DNA of 64,000 nt, taken from contig JAACTB010000007.1 in NCBI GenBank assembly GCA_009993605.1, positions 62,001 to 126,000 of the forward strand, read 5' to 3'. The notes below the pieces were generated by a model. The model ran no database searches. It worked only from the letters and a program-made list of their open reading frames with translations, and was not told where the DNA came from. Below are positions 18,142-26,242 of the stretch, one piece after another (the first letter of the stretch is position 1; each line of letters starts with the position of its first letter). Origin of the DNA: Erythrobacter sp. (GTDB lineage Bacteria; Pseudomonadota; Alphaproteobacteria; Sphingomonadales; Sphingomonadaceae). A program made the translations under genes and the position numbers.

Positions 18142-20763
18142 TTACTCGCGCAGTCTCTCGATCGCCTGCGCGAGAGTGACGTAGAGCTTGCCGATATCGG
18201 AACTCAGCACGGTAACGCCCAAAGCGTGGCCATCGCGGGTCGAGAGCAGCATGCGTAGCATCGCTTCGAAATCGTGGATGTAGCGGCTGACATGCTCGCG
18301 GAAATCCGGCTCGCGATCGTAAAGCTCGGCGATTTCGCGCGCCTGTGTGTTGTCGAGCAGGCGCACGACCCGGCGCGTGAAGATCCCTCTGTCGCCGCGT
18401 AGATACGACGTCCAAGCCGTGTCGGTCACCTCGGTCGACAGGGCTTTACCGATATCGATGGCGTTCGAATTGAGGCTTTCGGTGATGAGCGCGACGCGGC
18501 GCGAGAAATCGTTGTCGACCTGCTCTTCCGCCCGTTCGCGCGCGCGGGCGATGCGCGATTCGAGATTGCCGGCCAGTTCGTTCACCTTGACGAGCTGATC
18601 GCGCAATTGCGTCGCCGCGGCGTGGCTCGCCTCGCTCGCGCGCGTGCCAGCTTCGTCAAGCGATCCGATCGCCGCCTTCGTCCGCTCTTCCAGCGCCTCA
18701 TCGATGGCCTTGGCACTGGCATCGCCGATGCGTCCGGCGAGCGCTTGGATCCGGTCAGCCTGCGTATCCTCGATCCCCGCAAACGCGTCTGCGGCCTCGG
18801 TCTGCAGTTTCGCGATGGCAGCGCTCAATTCTTCGCGCGCCTGCGTTGCGATCCGGGCATTGTCGCCCTCGATCCGTTCGAGCTTTTCGGTAAGCGCGTC
18901 GAGAGCGGCGGCCTGATCTTCGATCGTACCTGACAAGCCTTCGCTGAAAGCGTCCAGCGCCGCTGTCGCCTCGCGGCTGCGATGTTCGGCATTGGCCACC
19001 GTTTCGCCCAATTCGCTCCCGCTCCGATCCGCGTCGGCGAGGGAAGCGTGCAATCTCTCGGCGCGGCTCTCGAGGTCGGCAAGCGTGCCCGCGAAGGCTT
19101 CGATCGCACGGGGAAGGTCTTCCTCGCTATGCGCCGCGCTCGCCTTGATGAGTTCGAGCAGGCGGACGGAGCGGTCGGTTAGATCGCCGACCCTGTCCCC
19201 GGTCCCATCGAGGGAAGCCCGGCTCTCCGCGAGGGTTTCCGTCAAGCGCGCCACGGCTGCCGCAAGAGTCTGTTCGGCTTCGCCACCCTGTCGCGCAGCC
19301 TCGGCGGCTTGGCGAGCAAGCGCATCGATCCGCTCACCGGCCGCATCGCTTCGCTCGCTCAGCGTATCCAAATGATCGAGGTGCCCCGCGCGCTGTTCCG
19401 CAAGGTGGCTGTCGAAAGAGGCGATCCGTCCGGCAAGCGCCTGCAACGCCTCGTACTCGAAAGCGCTGACCTGCGTACGGCGCTGCGCGACCTGTTCATG
19501 ATAGGCGCGGTTGCGCTCGTCCATCAGCGTGTCGATGGCTTCGGCTTCCGCCACCAACTCGCGCAGTTTCGCTTGCGAATTTTCGAGGGATAGCGTGTCG
19601 ATCCGCGTGACTTCCTCGATGATGGAAACCAGCCTGGTGCGCAGCGCCTCGATCTGGCCTGACCACGCGGCGAGTGCAGCCTGTTCGCCTTCGCGCACGG
19701 TCTGTGCCGTCAACGCCGCGTCCTCGTTCAGCCTTGCGATACGTTCCGAAAGAACCGCATAGGATGCGTCCGCATCGGTCTCGCGCGCTTCGGCGAGCTG
19801 GGCGCATTCTTCCTTCAAGGCTTCCGCGCGGCTGTGGATGGCGGCGAGCGCCGCAACCTCTTGCGTATCGATCGTCTCGCGAAGGCGGTCGCTGTTCTCG
19901 CGGATGGTGGCGAAGCGGGCCGTCGCGGCGCCTTCGATCTGATCCAGGCGCTCTCCCATTTCGTCGAGCAGCGATCCGAGCCGGTCGCCCACCGATCCGA
20001 CCTGACGCTCGCTGGCTGTGCCGAAGGTGTTCAATCGTTCGAAACCGGCAATTAGGTCGTCGAGCTGTTCGCTGGCGGTCTGGCCTGCGCCTGCGATCCG
20101 GTTCGTCACATCGCGCGCCGAATTGGCGATGACGGGGAGATCGCCGCGCAGCTTTTCCATATTTTCCAAAGCCGTCGTACTGACCCCTGCGATGGCGTCG
20201 ACCTGATCACCGTTTTCGCGAACGAGCGCTTGTAGGCGGTCGGCGTGAGTCGACAGCCGTTCGGTCGCCGTGCGACCGAGATAATCGAGATCGCGGTTCT
20301 GATCGGCGATGAATTCGCGCGCAAGGCTGAGCTCGCGATTCACCGCCAGCAGCCGCTCCTCCAGTCGCTCCGATTCGAGCGAGAGCAACCGGGCCGCATC
20401 TCCGAACCGGCCCGCTTCGCGTACCGAGAGGCGCATCGTCAGGAGCCAGACCGTGAGGATCAGGAGAACCGGGACCGCCCATGCGGTGACCCATCCGACC
20501 CATTGCTCCGCCGTTCCGCCAGCCAGCATCTGCGCGCGGTAACTCCAGGCGAAGAAGCCCGTCCAACCGATGATGGCACACGCGAACAGGACGGGGAAAA
20601 TCCAGCCTTTCGAGCGGTTTGGGGTAGGTTCCTCCACCCATTCGAATTCTTCGACGGAATCTTCGTCCTCGGCCGGAAGAGCGATGTCCGCATCTTCCAG
20701 CCCAACCGACTGGTCTTCCTGCGATTCGTCGTGCCCTACGGCGCGAATGTGGTCCCTGCTCAT
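18142..20763 (-). CDS. large membrane-anchored coiled-coil protein
   Basis: An 873-residue protein of unknown function. After an acidic N-terminus (EDEDSVEEFEWVEE) it has two TM helices at about residues 53-73 and 87-108, then some 650 residues of nearly continuous helix rich in Ala, Glu, Leu, Arg and Asp with heptad character, and a compact C-terminal region of about 90 residues (from WTSYLRGDRGIFTRRVV). Such architecture suits a scaffold or polar/envelope organiser; annotation pipelines may call it an ATPase, but I see no Walker motif. It is divergent from the Hpt-like gene, sharing a 68-base promoter region with a CtrA-like box. Confidence 0.85.
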   Translation of the reverse strand: MSRDHIRAVGHDESQEDQSVGLEDADIALPAEDEDSVEEFEWVEEPTPNRSKGWIFPVLFACAIIGWTGFFAWSYRAQMLAGGTAEQWVGWVTAWAVPVLLILTVWLLTMRLSVREAGRFGDAARLLSLESERLEERLLAVNRELSLAREFIADQNRDLDYLGRTATERLSTHADRLQALVRENGDQVDAIAGVSTTALENMEKLRGDLPVIANSARDVTNRIAGAGQTASEQLDDLIAGFERLNTFGTASERQVGSVGDRLGSLLDEMGERLDQIEGAATARFATIRENSDRLRETIDTQEVAALAAIHSRAEALKEECAQLAEARETDADASYAVLSERIARLNEDAALTAQTVREGEQAALAAWSGQIEALRTRLVSIIEEVTRIDTLSLENSQAKLRELVAEAEAIDTLMDERNRAYHEQVAQRRTQVSAFEYEALQALAGRIASFDSHLAEQRAGHLDHLDTLSERSDAAGERIDALARQAAEAARQGGEAEQTLAAAVARLTETLAESRASLDGTGDRVGDLTDRSVRLLELIKASAAHSEEDLPRAIEAFAGTLADLESRAERLHASLADADRSGSELGETVANAEHRSREATAALDAFSEGLSGTIEDQAAALDALTEKLERIEGDNARIATQAREELSAAIAKLQTEAADAFAGIEDTQADRIQALAGRIGDASAKAIDEALEERTKAAIGSLDEAGTRASEASHAAATQLRDQLVKVNELAGNLESRIARARERAEEQVDNDFSRRVALITESLNSNAIDIGKALSTEVTDTAWTSYLRGDRGIFTRRVVRLLDNTQAREIAELYDREPDFREHVSRYIHDFEAMLRMLLSTRDGHALGVTVLSSDIGKLYVTLAQAIERLRE

Positions 20764-20793
20764 TCAGCGAGCGTATCACGATTCCCCGATCCT

Positions 20794-20810
20794 TAAACCC
20801 CGCATTAACC
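20794..20810. promoter_or_regulatory. CtrA-like box between the coiled-coil gene and the Hpt-like gene
   Basis: The divergent gap contains TAAA, seven bases, then TTAACC. The CtrA consensus is TTAA-N7-TTAA, often followed by CC, so this has one mismatch in the left half. It could serve either gene. This is inference from pattern alone. Confidence 0.35.
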
Positions 20811-20831
20811 GCGACGACCTAAGCCGATCGC

Positions 20832-21143
20832 ATGGCGTTCCATCCCGGCCCCTTCGATCACGCGCTTGCCGCCGCCGCTGGCGACGATCGCGCTCTGGAA
20901 GCGCAATTGCGCACGGGGTTCGTCGAAAGCGTCGAACGTCAGCTCGATCTCATGCAGCGCGCCCGCTGCGACGCGAATTGGCGTCTCGCGGCACAGCATC
21001 TTCACGCGGTCGCCGCCGGTTTCCATGCCGAAGAGATCATGCACCTCGCCGACGAGGCAGCACAGGGCGCCCCCGGCGATCCCGCCGCCCTTCGCAAGAT
21101 CGCCGATATTGTGGACGCCATCCGCAATCCGCGAGACGATTAG
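20832..21143 (+). CDS. Hpt-domain-like protein lacking the canonical histidine
   Basis: A 103-residue all-helical protein with the length and spacing of a histidine-phosphotransfer domain. The segment WRLAAQHLHAVAAGFHAEEI (50-69) aligns with the family motif, in which AHxLKGxxxxLGAEEL surrounds the phospho-accepting His. In this alignment the accepting His is Gln55; His56 and His58 flank it, the Lys is His58 and the Gly is Ala59. It may therefore be a non-phosphorylatable adaptor, or use a shifted His. It starts the + strand gene run that ends with the kinase-like gene at 23437. Confidence 0.6.
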   Translation: MAFHPGPFDHALAAAAGDDRALEAQLRTGFVESVERQLDLMQRARCDANWRLAAQHLHAVAAGFHAEEIMHLADEAAQGAPGDPAALRKIADIVDAIRNPRDD

Positions 21144-21229
21144 ACCTATCTGACGCGATCAGATTTTGGCAATTCGCGCGCACATGGCTAGGCGTCGAGG
21201 ACATCGATCGCCGACCGAGGACCAATTTC

Positions 21230-22423
21230 TTGCGTATCGCCTTGCTGACAGCGCTGGCCGAAGAACCCGGACGGGGCTCGCGCAAGGCGGCATTCCGCCC
21301 CTTCGTCGGGCGAAGCGTTCTGTCGCATCAGATCGACTGCGCCCGCGCGCTGGATTGCGACATGGTGCTGTGCATGATCCGCGGGCTCGGCCCGGAAGCG
21401 ATCGTATGCCAGCATCGCGCCGAAAGCCTCGGTATGCGGTTTCGTGCCATCGAAGATCTTCGCCGCCTTTCGGGCGCGGTCAGTGCGGATGATCGCATAG
21501 TCGTCATCGCCGATGGTCTCGCGTTGGATATCGAGACCGCCCAGGCCGCGATCGGCGAGAAACCGGGGATCGCGACCTTTCCAGCGGATGTGGCCGTCCC
21601 GCTCGGCTTCGAACGGATCGATGCCGAAAGGGCCTGGGCCGGTCTCCTGACGATCCGCGGCGATGCGGTGGAGAGATTGTCGGACCTTCCTCCCGATGCC
21701 GACGCGGCCTCGTCCCTGCTCAGGATAGCGCTCCAGTCGGGGGTCCGCACCACGCCCCTCGACCTCGGTTCGATCGAGGACATGGCCGCGATCGGCCCGG
21801 AAGACGATGGCTCTCTTTCGGCGCGGGAGGGCCGCTGGATCGCCCGGCGGGCCCAGCCGGTTTCATTCGCGGCGCCGGGGCGCGCGCTGGCCGAACGGAT
21901 CGGAATAAGACTGGCTCGGGACGTCGTCGGGTCGCGGTTCGAGCGTGTTCCTCTGATTATCGCCGTGGCCGCCGGAGTGCTCGCGGCAATATTGGCTTTG
22001 TTCGGCAAACCGCTGACAGGGCTTCTGATTTCGGGGCTGATGGCAGCCGCGCTGCCGATCGCGGATGTCGTGCTCAGATTGGCGCGGCCGCCGGGAAGAG
22101 AGCCACGGGTGTGGCACGCCACCTCGCTTCTGGCGGGGGCGGGCGACGTTCTCCTGATCGGGTTGATCGCCATGGCTGGCCGCACGACGGGGACGTGGAT
22201 CGACCTGTTCCTGCCGCTGATGCTGATGGGTCTGCTGCGGATCGGGTCTCGCATCGCGCCGACCGGCGTCCGCCCGCTCCTGTCGGACAGGATCGCCTTG
22301 CTTGCGATACTGGTCCCGGCGGGATATCTCGGGATCCTCCAGCCGGTGGTCGCAGCGCTGGCGGTTCTTGTCTTGCTTGCGATTTTCCGCGCGACCCACG
22401 CCGACCGGCTAACGGCGCCTTAA
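21230..22423 (+). CDS. membrane protein with nucleotidyltransferase-like N-terminal region
   Basis: A 397-residue protein from TTG 21230 (no ATG lies near; the frame is open further upstream, so the start is uncertain). Residues 1-220 resemble a sugar-phosphate nucleotidyltransferase in rhythm: LRIALLTALAEEPGRGSRKA, FVGRSVLSHQIDCAR, then DDRIVVIADGLALD and a GLLTIRGDAVERL stretch, but key loops look degenerate. The C-terminal 170 residues contain about five TM helices. A fusion of a nucleotidyltransferase to a CDP-alcohol-transferase-like membrane domain is one possibility, yet I do not see the DGxxAR motif. Function is unknown; the assignment is weak. Confidence 0.6.
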   Translation: MRIALLTALAEEPGRGSRKAAFRPFVGRSVLSHQIDCARALDCDMVLCMIRGLGPEAIVCQHRAESLGMRFRAIEDLRRLSGAVSADDRIVVIADGLALDIETAQAAIGEKPGIATFPADVAVPLGFERIDAERAWAGLLTIRGDAVERLSDLPPDADAASSLLRIALQSGVRTTPLDLGSIEDMAAIGPEDDGSLSAREGRWIARRAQPVSFAAPGRALAERIGIRLARDVVGSRFERVPLIIAVAAGVLAAILALFGKPLTGLLISGLMAAALPIADVVLRLARPPGREPRVWHATSLLAGAGDVLLIGLIAMAGRTTGTWIDLFLPLMLMGLLRIGSRIAPTGVRPLLSDRIALLAILVPAGYLGILQPVVAALAVLVLLAIFRATHADRLTAP

Positions 22424-22426
22424 CCA
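22409..22426. promoter_or_regulatory. CtrA-like box upstream of the 22448 gene
   Basis: CTAA, seven bases, then TTAACCA, overlapping the stop codon of the preceding gene and ending 22 bases before the next ATG. One mismatch from TTAA-N7-TTAA, and the right half matches seven of eight bases of TTAACCAT. A second such site in one cluster raises the chance that it is meaningful, but this remains inference. Confidence 0.4.
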
Positions 22427-22447
22427 CGCGATGCTACGCGAGAGCGC

Positions 22448-23434
22448 ATGATCGAGCCGACAACCGGGCCTTCCTTTTCAGCAACTCCCCGCGCCGATCC
22501 GCAATGGCCGGAGGGCGAGGCTTTGCGTTCGGCGCTGACCCAGGGCGATCAGGCGCTTGGCCGGATCGGGCCCATTCTCGGCCATCTCCTCTCGACCCGC
22601 GACCAGTCGCTTTTCAGTGACGAATTGGTGGCGCGCATCAGGAGCATGTTGACGCATCTGGCCTGGCAGATCCTGCGCATCCAGGCCGAGGCGACGGGCG
22701 TCAAGGGCCGCGAGGAATTCGCCGCTGCGCATGGCGAGGCCTTGTCGGAGCAGCTTTTCGATACGCCTTCCCTGGTGGCGCATTGCCACGCCCTGGCTCT
22801 CGAATGGCAGCTGACCGCCCGGCTCGAAGCCGGTCATGGGCTCGACCCGGTGATTTCGCCGCTTTTGCAAACCCTGATCGGGAACGAGGATGCTGGCATC
22901 GCCAGTGCGGCGATGGCGTCTCTCGCGGCCCAGGCCCGCTTCGCGCAGAGCCAAAGGCGGATGCAGCTGCCGCTGGGCGAATTGCCGGGCGATCTGTTCC
23001 ACGCTCTGCTGCTGGCTTGGCGCGGCTACAATGGCGAGGACGCGTCGGATGCGCTTGTGCGCGCCGAAGGGCGCCTTCGTGCCGATTACGACGAGGCGAC
23101 GGGGCGGCTATCTCTACTGGAGCGAGTCGTGACTTTGTTCGGCAAGGACGGGGCGCAGGCGCTGACCTTCGATCAAGCGGGCGTTGCGCTCTTCCTGTCC
23201 GCTCTCGCGCTCAGGACCGGGCAACCGCGCGATATCGTCGCCGTGTCCCTGCACGACAGCCAGATGGCGCGGCTCGCTGTCGGGCTGAGGGCTGCGGGCC
23301 TCAAGCCGCAGGATATCGAGGCGCAGATCCTGCGTCTCCACCCCGACCGCGACCCTCCCGAAGGCCTTGCCGATATCGGCACTCGCGAGGCGCTCAATCT
23401 GCTCGCCCGCAGCACGGGCTGGGCGGGAGACTAA
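22448..23434 (+). CDS. hypothetical helical protein
   Basis: A 328-residue soluble, mostly helical protein rich in Ala, Leu, Arg and Gln, with no signal peptide or TM segment. Repeating units such as SPLLQTLIGNEDAGIASAAM and GLRAAGLKPQDIEAQILRLH suggest a helical-repeat fold. I do not recognise its family; DUF2336-like alphaproteobacterial proteins are a candidate that a profile search would settle. It lies two bases before the histidine-kinase-like gene, so the two are probably co-translated and may work together. Confidence 0.75.
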   Translation: MIEPTTGPSFSATPRADPQWPEGEALRSALTQGDQALGRIGPILGHLLSTRDQSLFSDELVARIRSMLTHLAWQILRIQAEATGVKGREEFAAAHGEALSEQLFDTPSLVAHCHALALEWQLTARLEAGHGLDPVISPLLQTLIGNEDAGIASAAMASLAAQARFAQSQRRMQLPLGELPGDLFHALLLAWRGYNGEDASDALVRAEGRLRADYDEATGRLSLLERVVTLFGKDGAQALTFDQAGVALFLSALALRTGQPRDIVAVSLHDSQMARLAVGLRAAGLKPQDIEAQILRLHPDRDPPEGLADIGTREALNLLARSTGWAGD

Positions 23435-23436
23435 CG

Positions 23437-24861
23437 ATGGCGACGATCGGAACCAAATTCATCGCCCGCGCAATCGTCGATGCGGACGGGATGCTGACGG
23501 AAGCGGAAGAGCCGCTGGCGAGCTTGCAGGTGGAATGTGGCGGGCGGATCGGCGGTCCGGTGGCCGTGCCGGAACTGCGCGCGCTGGTCGAAAAGGCGCA
23601 GCGTTTCGGGCTGCGCCTCGCGCGCCAGTTTTGCGCGGTCGACGGCCAGGATCGTATCACCGCCTGGATCGAGATCGAGCCGCTGAACGGGCCCGACGGT
23701 TCGCCGCAAGGCTGCGAGCTGGGTCTGGTCTCCTGGCATTCGGAGGAATTGCCGCCGGAGGACGAGCTGGAGGCCGCAAGGCGGCGCGCCGAATTGAGCC
23801 GCAACCTTGCCGATCTCACCGCGCGGCTCGATCCGTCGCAGCGGGTTCTTTCGGTCGCGGTCGAAGCGCCCGACCTCACCCGCCTCCAGATCGCGATGGA
23901 GGGCGGGGTGGGGCGCCCATGGACCGATTTCGTGACCTTTCCCGGCAATCTTCACGAACAGCCCCTCCATTGGCGGCTGCTCGATGGTGCCGAATGCCTG
24001 ATCGAGGGATCGAAAAGGCGCTGGACCGCCCATCTCGAGCCCTTGGGCCAGCCCGAGCTGGGCAGTGCAGGCTTCGTCCTCCATCTCCTCGCGGATCGCC
24101 CGCTGGGTGCCGGCGCACTCGACGATGCGAGCGATCCGGGATCGGAACCGCCCTCGCTCGGCCGCGACCTGTCGCCTGTCCTGCGCCAGCCGATCAACCG
24201 CATCATCGCCAATGCGGAGACCATCCGCACGAAGCTCGCCGGGCCGCTAGCCGAGGAATACAGCGATTATGCCGCGGATATCGCGGCGGCCGGTCAGCAT
24301 CTGCTAGCGCTGATCGACGATCTTTCGGATCTCGAGATCGTGGAATCCGAAGATTTCGTCACCGCGCCCGACCGGATCGATCTCGGCAATGTCGCGCGCC
24401 AGGCCTGCGGCATCCTCGGCGTGCGGGCGCGCGAAAAGGGCATCGAATTGAGCGCGCCGCCCAATGGCGAGAGCCAGCTGGCCATCGCGGAATTCCGCCG
24501 CGTGTTGCAGGTGCTGATCAACCTCATCAACAACGCCATCCGCTATTCGCCGGAGGGCAGCCAGATATGGGTCCGGCTCGACCGGATCGGCCAGCGGGCG
24601 ATGGTCACCGTGGCCGATCAGGGACACGGGATCGACGAGGAGCAGCAGGCGCGCATTTTCGAAAAGTTCGAACGGCTCGGCCGCAGCGGCGACGGGGGCT
24701 CGGGGCTGGGCCTCTATATCTCGCGCCGGATCGCGCGGGCGATGGACGGCGATCTGACCGTCGAAAGCGCCAAGGGGCAGGGCGCCCGCTTCACGCTGTC
24801 CGTCCCGGCGGCGGAGGATCTGCGCAGCGAACCACGAGACGGGCCGAAGGTCGACAAATAA
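23437..24861 (+). CDS. histidine-kinase-like protein with Pro in place of the H-box His
   Basis: A 474-residue cytosolic protein. The N-terminal 240 residues are unassigned, with a possible PAS-like fold around 175-220. The dimerisation helix reads LSPVLRQPINRI (245-256), matching the usual SHELRTPLxAI with Pro247 where the phosphorylated His should be. The ATP-binding domain looks intact: N box LINLINNAIRYSPEG (361-374), G1 ADQGHGI (393-399) and G2 GSGLGLYISRRIA (421-433). It may be a pseudokinase regulator like Caulobacter DivL, which has Tyr at this place, or act through ATP binding. It ends the cluster; a terminator of convergent gltA follows. Confidence 0.85.
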   Translation: MATIGTKFIARAIVDADGMLTEAEEPLASLQVECGGRIGGPVAVPELRALVEKAQRFGLRLARQFCAVDGQDRITAWIEIEPLNGPDGSPQGCELGLVSWHSEELPPEDELEAARRRAELSRNLADLTARLDPSQRVLSVAVEAPDLTRLQIAMEGGVGRPWTDFVTFPGNLHEQPLHWRLLDGAECLIEGSKRRWTAHLEPLGQPELGSAGFVLHLLADRPLGAGALDDASDPGSEPPSLGRDLSPVLRQPINRIIANAETIRTKLAGPLAEEYSDYAADIAAAGQHLLALIDDLSDLEIVESEDFVTAPDRIDLGNVARQACGILGVRAREKGIELSAPPNGESQLAIAEFRRVLQVLINLINNAIRYSPEGSQIWVRLDRIGQRAMVTVADQGHGIDEEQQARIFEKFERLGRSGDGGSGLGLYISRRIARAMDGDLTVESAKGQGARFTLSVPAAEDLRSEPRDGPKVDK

Positions 24862-24895
24862 AGCTGGCGCAACTTCTCAGTACGGCCCAACGAAA

Positions 24896-24919
24896 AAGGG
24901 GGCGCCGTGGCACCCCCTT
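24896..24919 (-). terminator. intrinsic terminator of gltA
   Basis: On the minus strand AAGGGGG pairs with CCCCCTT across a short GC loop and is followed by a run of T (CCCCCTTTTTCG). It lies 22 bases past the gltA stop. It may also stop + strand transcription from the kinase-like gene, though the + side has only TTT. Confidence 0.8.
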
Positions 24920-24940
24920 CTCCGTGTTTCGAAACTCAGT

Positions 24941-26227
24941 TCAGCGCTTGTCGATCGGCACGTAATCGCGCTGCGTCGGCCCGGTGTAGAGCTGACGCGG
25001 ACGACCGATGACCTGGCCGGGATCGGAAATCATCTCGTTCCACTGTGCCACCCAGCCAACCGTGCGCGCGAGCGCGAACAGGGCGGTGAACATCGTGGTC
25101 GGGAAGCCGATCGCCGACAGGATCGCGCCGGAATAGAAATCGACGTTCGGGAACAGCTTCTTTTCGATGAAATAGTCGTCGTTGAGCGCCATTTCCTCGA
25201 GCTGCAACGCGGTCTCGAACACCGGATTGCTGACGTTCAGCGCATCGAACACTTCGCGCACCGTCTTCTGCATCACGGTCGCGCGCGGGTCGTAATTCTT
25301 GTAGACCCGGTGGCCGAAGCCCATCAGGCGGAACGGATCGTTCTTGTCCTTGGCCCGCTCGATATAATGCGGAATCTTGTCGGGCGTGCCGATTTCCTGA
25401 AGCATGTTGAGCGCGGCTTCGTTCGCACCGCCATGCGCCGGACCCCAGAGACAGGCGATGCCGGCCGCGATGCAGGCAAACGGGTTCGCGCCCGACGAAC
25501 CGGCGAGGCGCACGGTCGACGTCGAGGCATTCTGTTCGTGATCGGCGTGGAGGATGAAGATCCGGTCCATCGCCCGCTCGATCGCGGGGTGGATTTCGTA
25601 TTCCTCGGCCGGAACGCCGAAGGTCATGCGCAGGAAATTGCCCGTATAGCTCAGCGAATTCTGCGGCGACATGAAGGGTTGGCCGATCGAATATTTATAC
25701 GCCATCGCCGCGATGGTCGGCATCTTGGCGATCAGCCGGTGGCTGGAAATCTTGCGATGCTCGGGGTCCGAAATGTCGGTGCTGTCGTGATAGAAGGCCG
25801 ACAGCGCGCCGACCACGCCGCACATGATCGCCATCGGGTGCGCATCGCGACGGAAGCCCTGGTAGAACTGACGCAGCTGATCGTGCACCATGGTATGGCG
25901 CGTGATCGTGTAGGTGAAGTCGTCCAGCTCGTCCTGCGTCGGCAGCTCGCCGTTCAGCAGCAGGTGCGAGACTTCCATGAAATTGGAATGTTCGGCCAGC
26001 TGGCCGATCGGATAGCCGCGGTGGAGCAAAACACCTTCTTCACCGTCGATGAAGGTCAGCGCGCTCTCGCAGCTCGCGGTCGACTTGTAACCCGGATCGT
26101 AGGTGAACTTGCCGGTCGCTCCGTAGAGCTTGCGGATATCGACCACGTCGGGTCCGCATGTGCCTTCCAGGACGGGGAAATCCACCGAGCTGTCGCCGAA
26201 GTCCAGTTTCGCCTGCTTGTCGGCCAT
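24941..26227 (-). CDS. gltA: citrate synthase
   Basis: A 428-residue type II citrate synthase, condensing acetyl-CoA and oxaloacetate at the entry of the TCA cycle. Active-site segments are [10 protein letters not shown] (His), [13 protein letters not shown] (His) and DFYSGAIL (Asp). The N-terminal small beta domain typical of Gram-negative hexameric enzymes is present ([16 protein letters not shown]). It lies 15 bases downstream of gltX on the same strand. Confidence 0.98.
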   Translation of the reverse strand: MADKQAKLDFGDSSVDFPVLEGTCGPDVVDIRKLYGATGKFTYDPGYKSTASCESALTFIDGEEGVLLHRGYPIGQLAEHSNFMEVSHLLLNGELPTQDELDDFTYTITRHTMVHDQLRQFYQGFRRDAHPMAIMCGVVGALSAFYHDSTDISDPEHRKISSHRLIAKMPTIAAMAYKYSIGQPFMSPQNSLSYTGNFLRMTFGVPAEEYEIHPAIERAMDRIFILHADHEQNASTSTVRLAGSSGANPFACIAAGIACLWGPAHGGANEAALNMLQEIGTPDKIPHYIERAKDKNDPFRLMGFGHRVYKNYDPRATVMQKTVREVFDALNVSNPVFETALQLEEMALNDDYFIEKKLFPNVDFYSGAILSAIGFPTTMFTALFALARTVGWVAQWNEMISDPGQVIGRPRQLYTGPTQRDYVPIDKR

Positions 26228-26242
26228 AGTCTGCTCCTTAAG

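Noticed and set aside
20570-21229. Upstream extension of the nucleotidyltransferase-like membrane protein
   Set aside because: It is Arg/Ser-rich, overlaps the Hpt-like gene and part of the divergent gene in another frame; TTG 21230 is at the start of the plausible fold.
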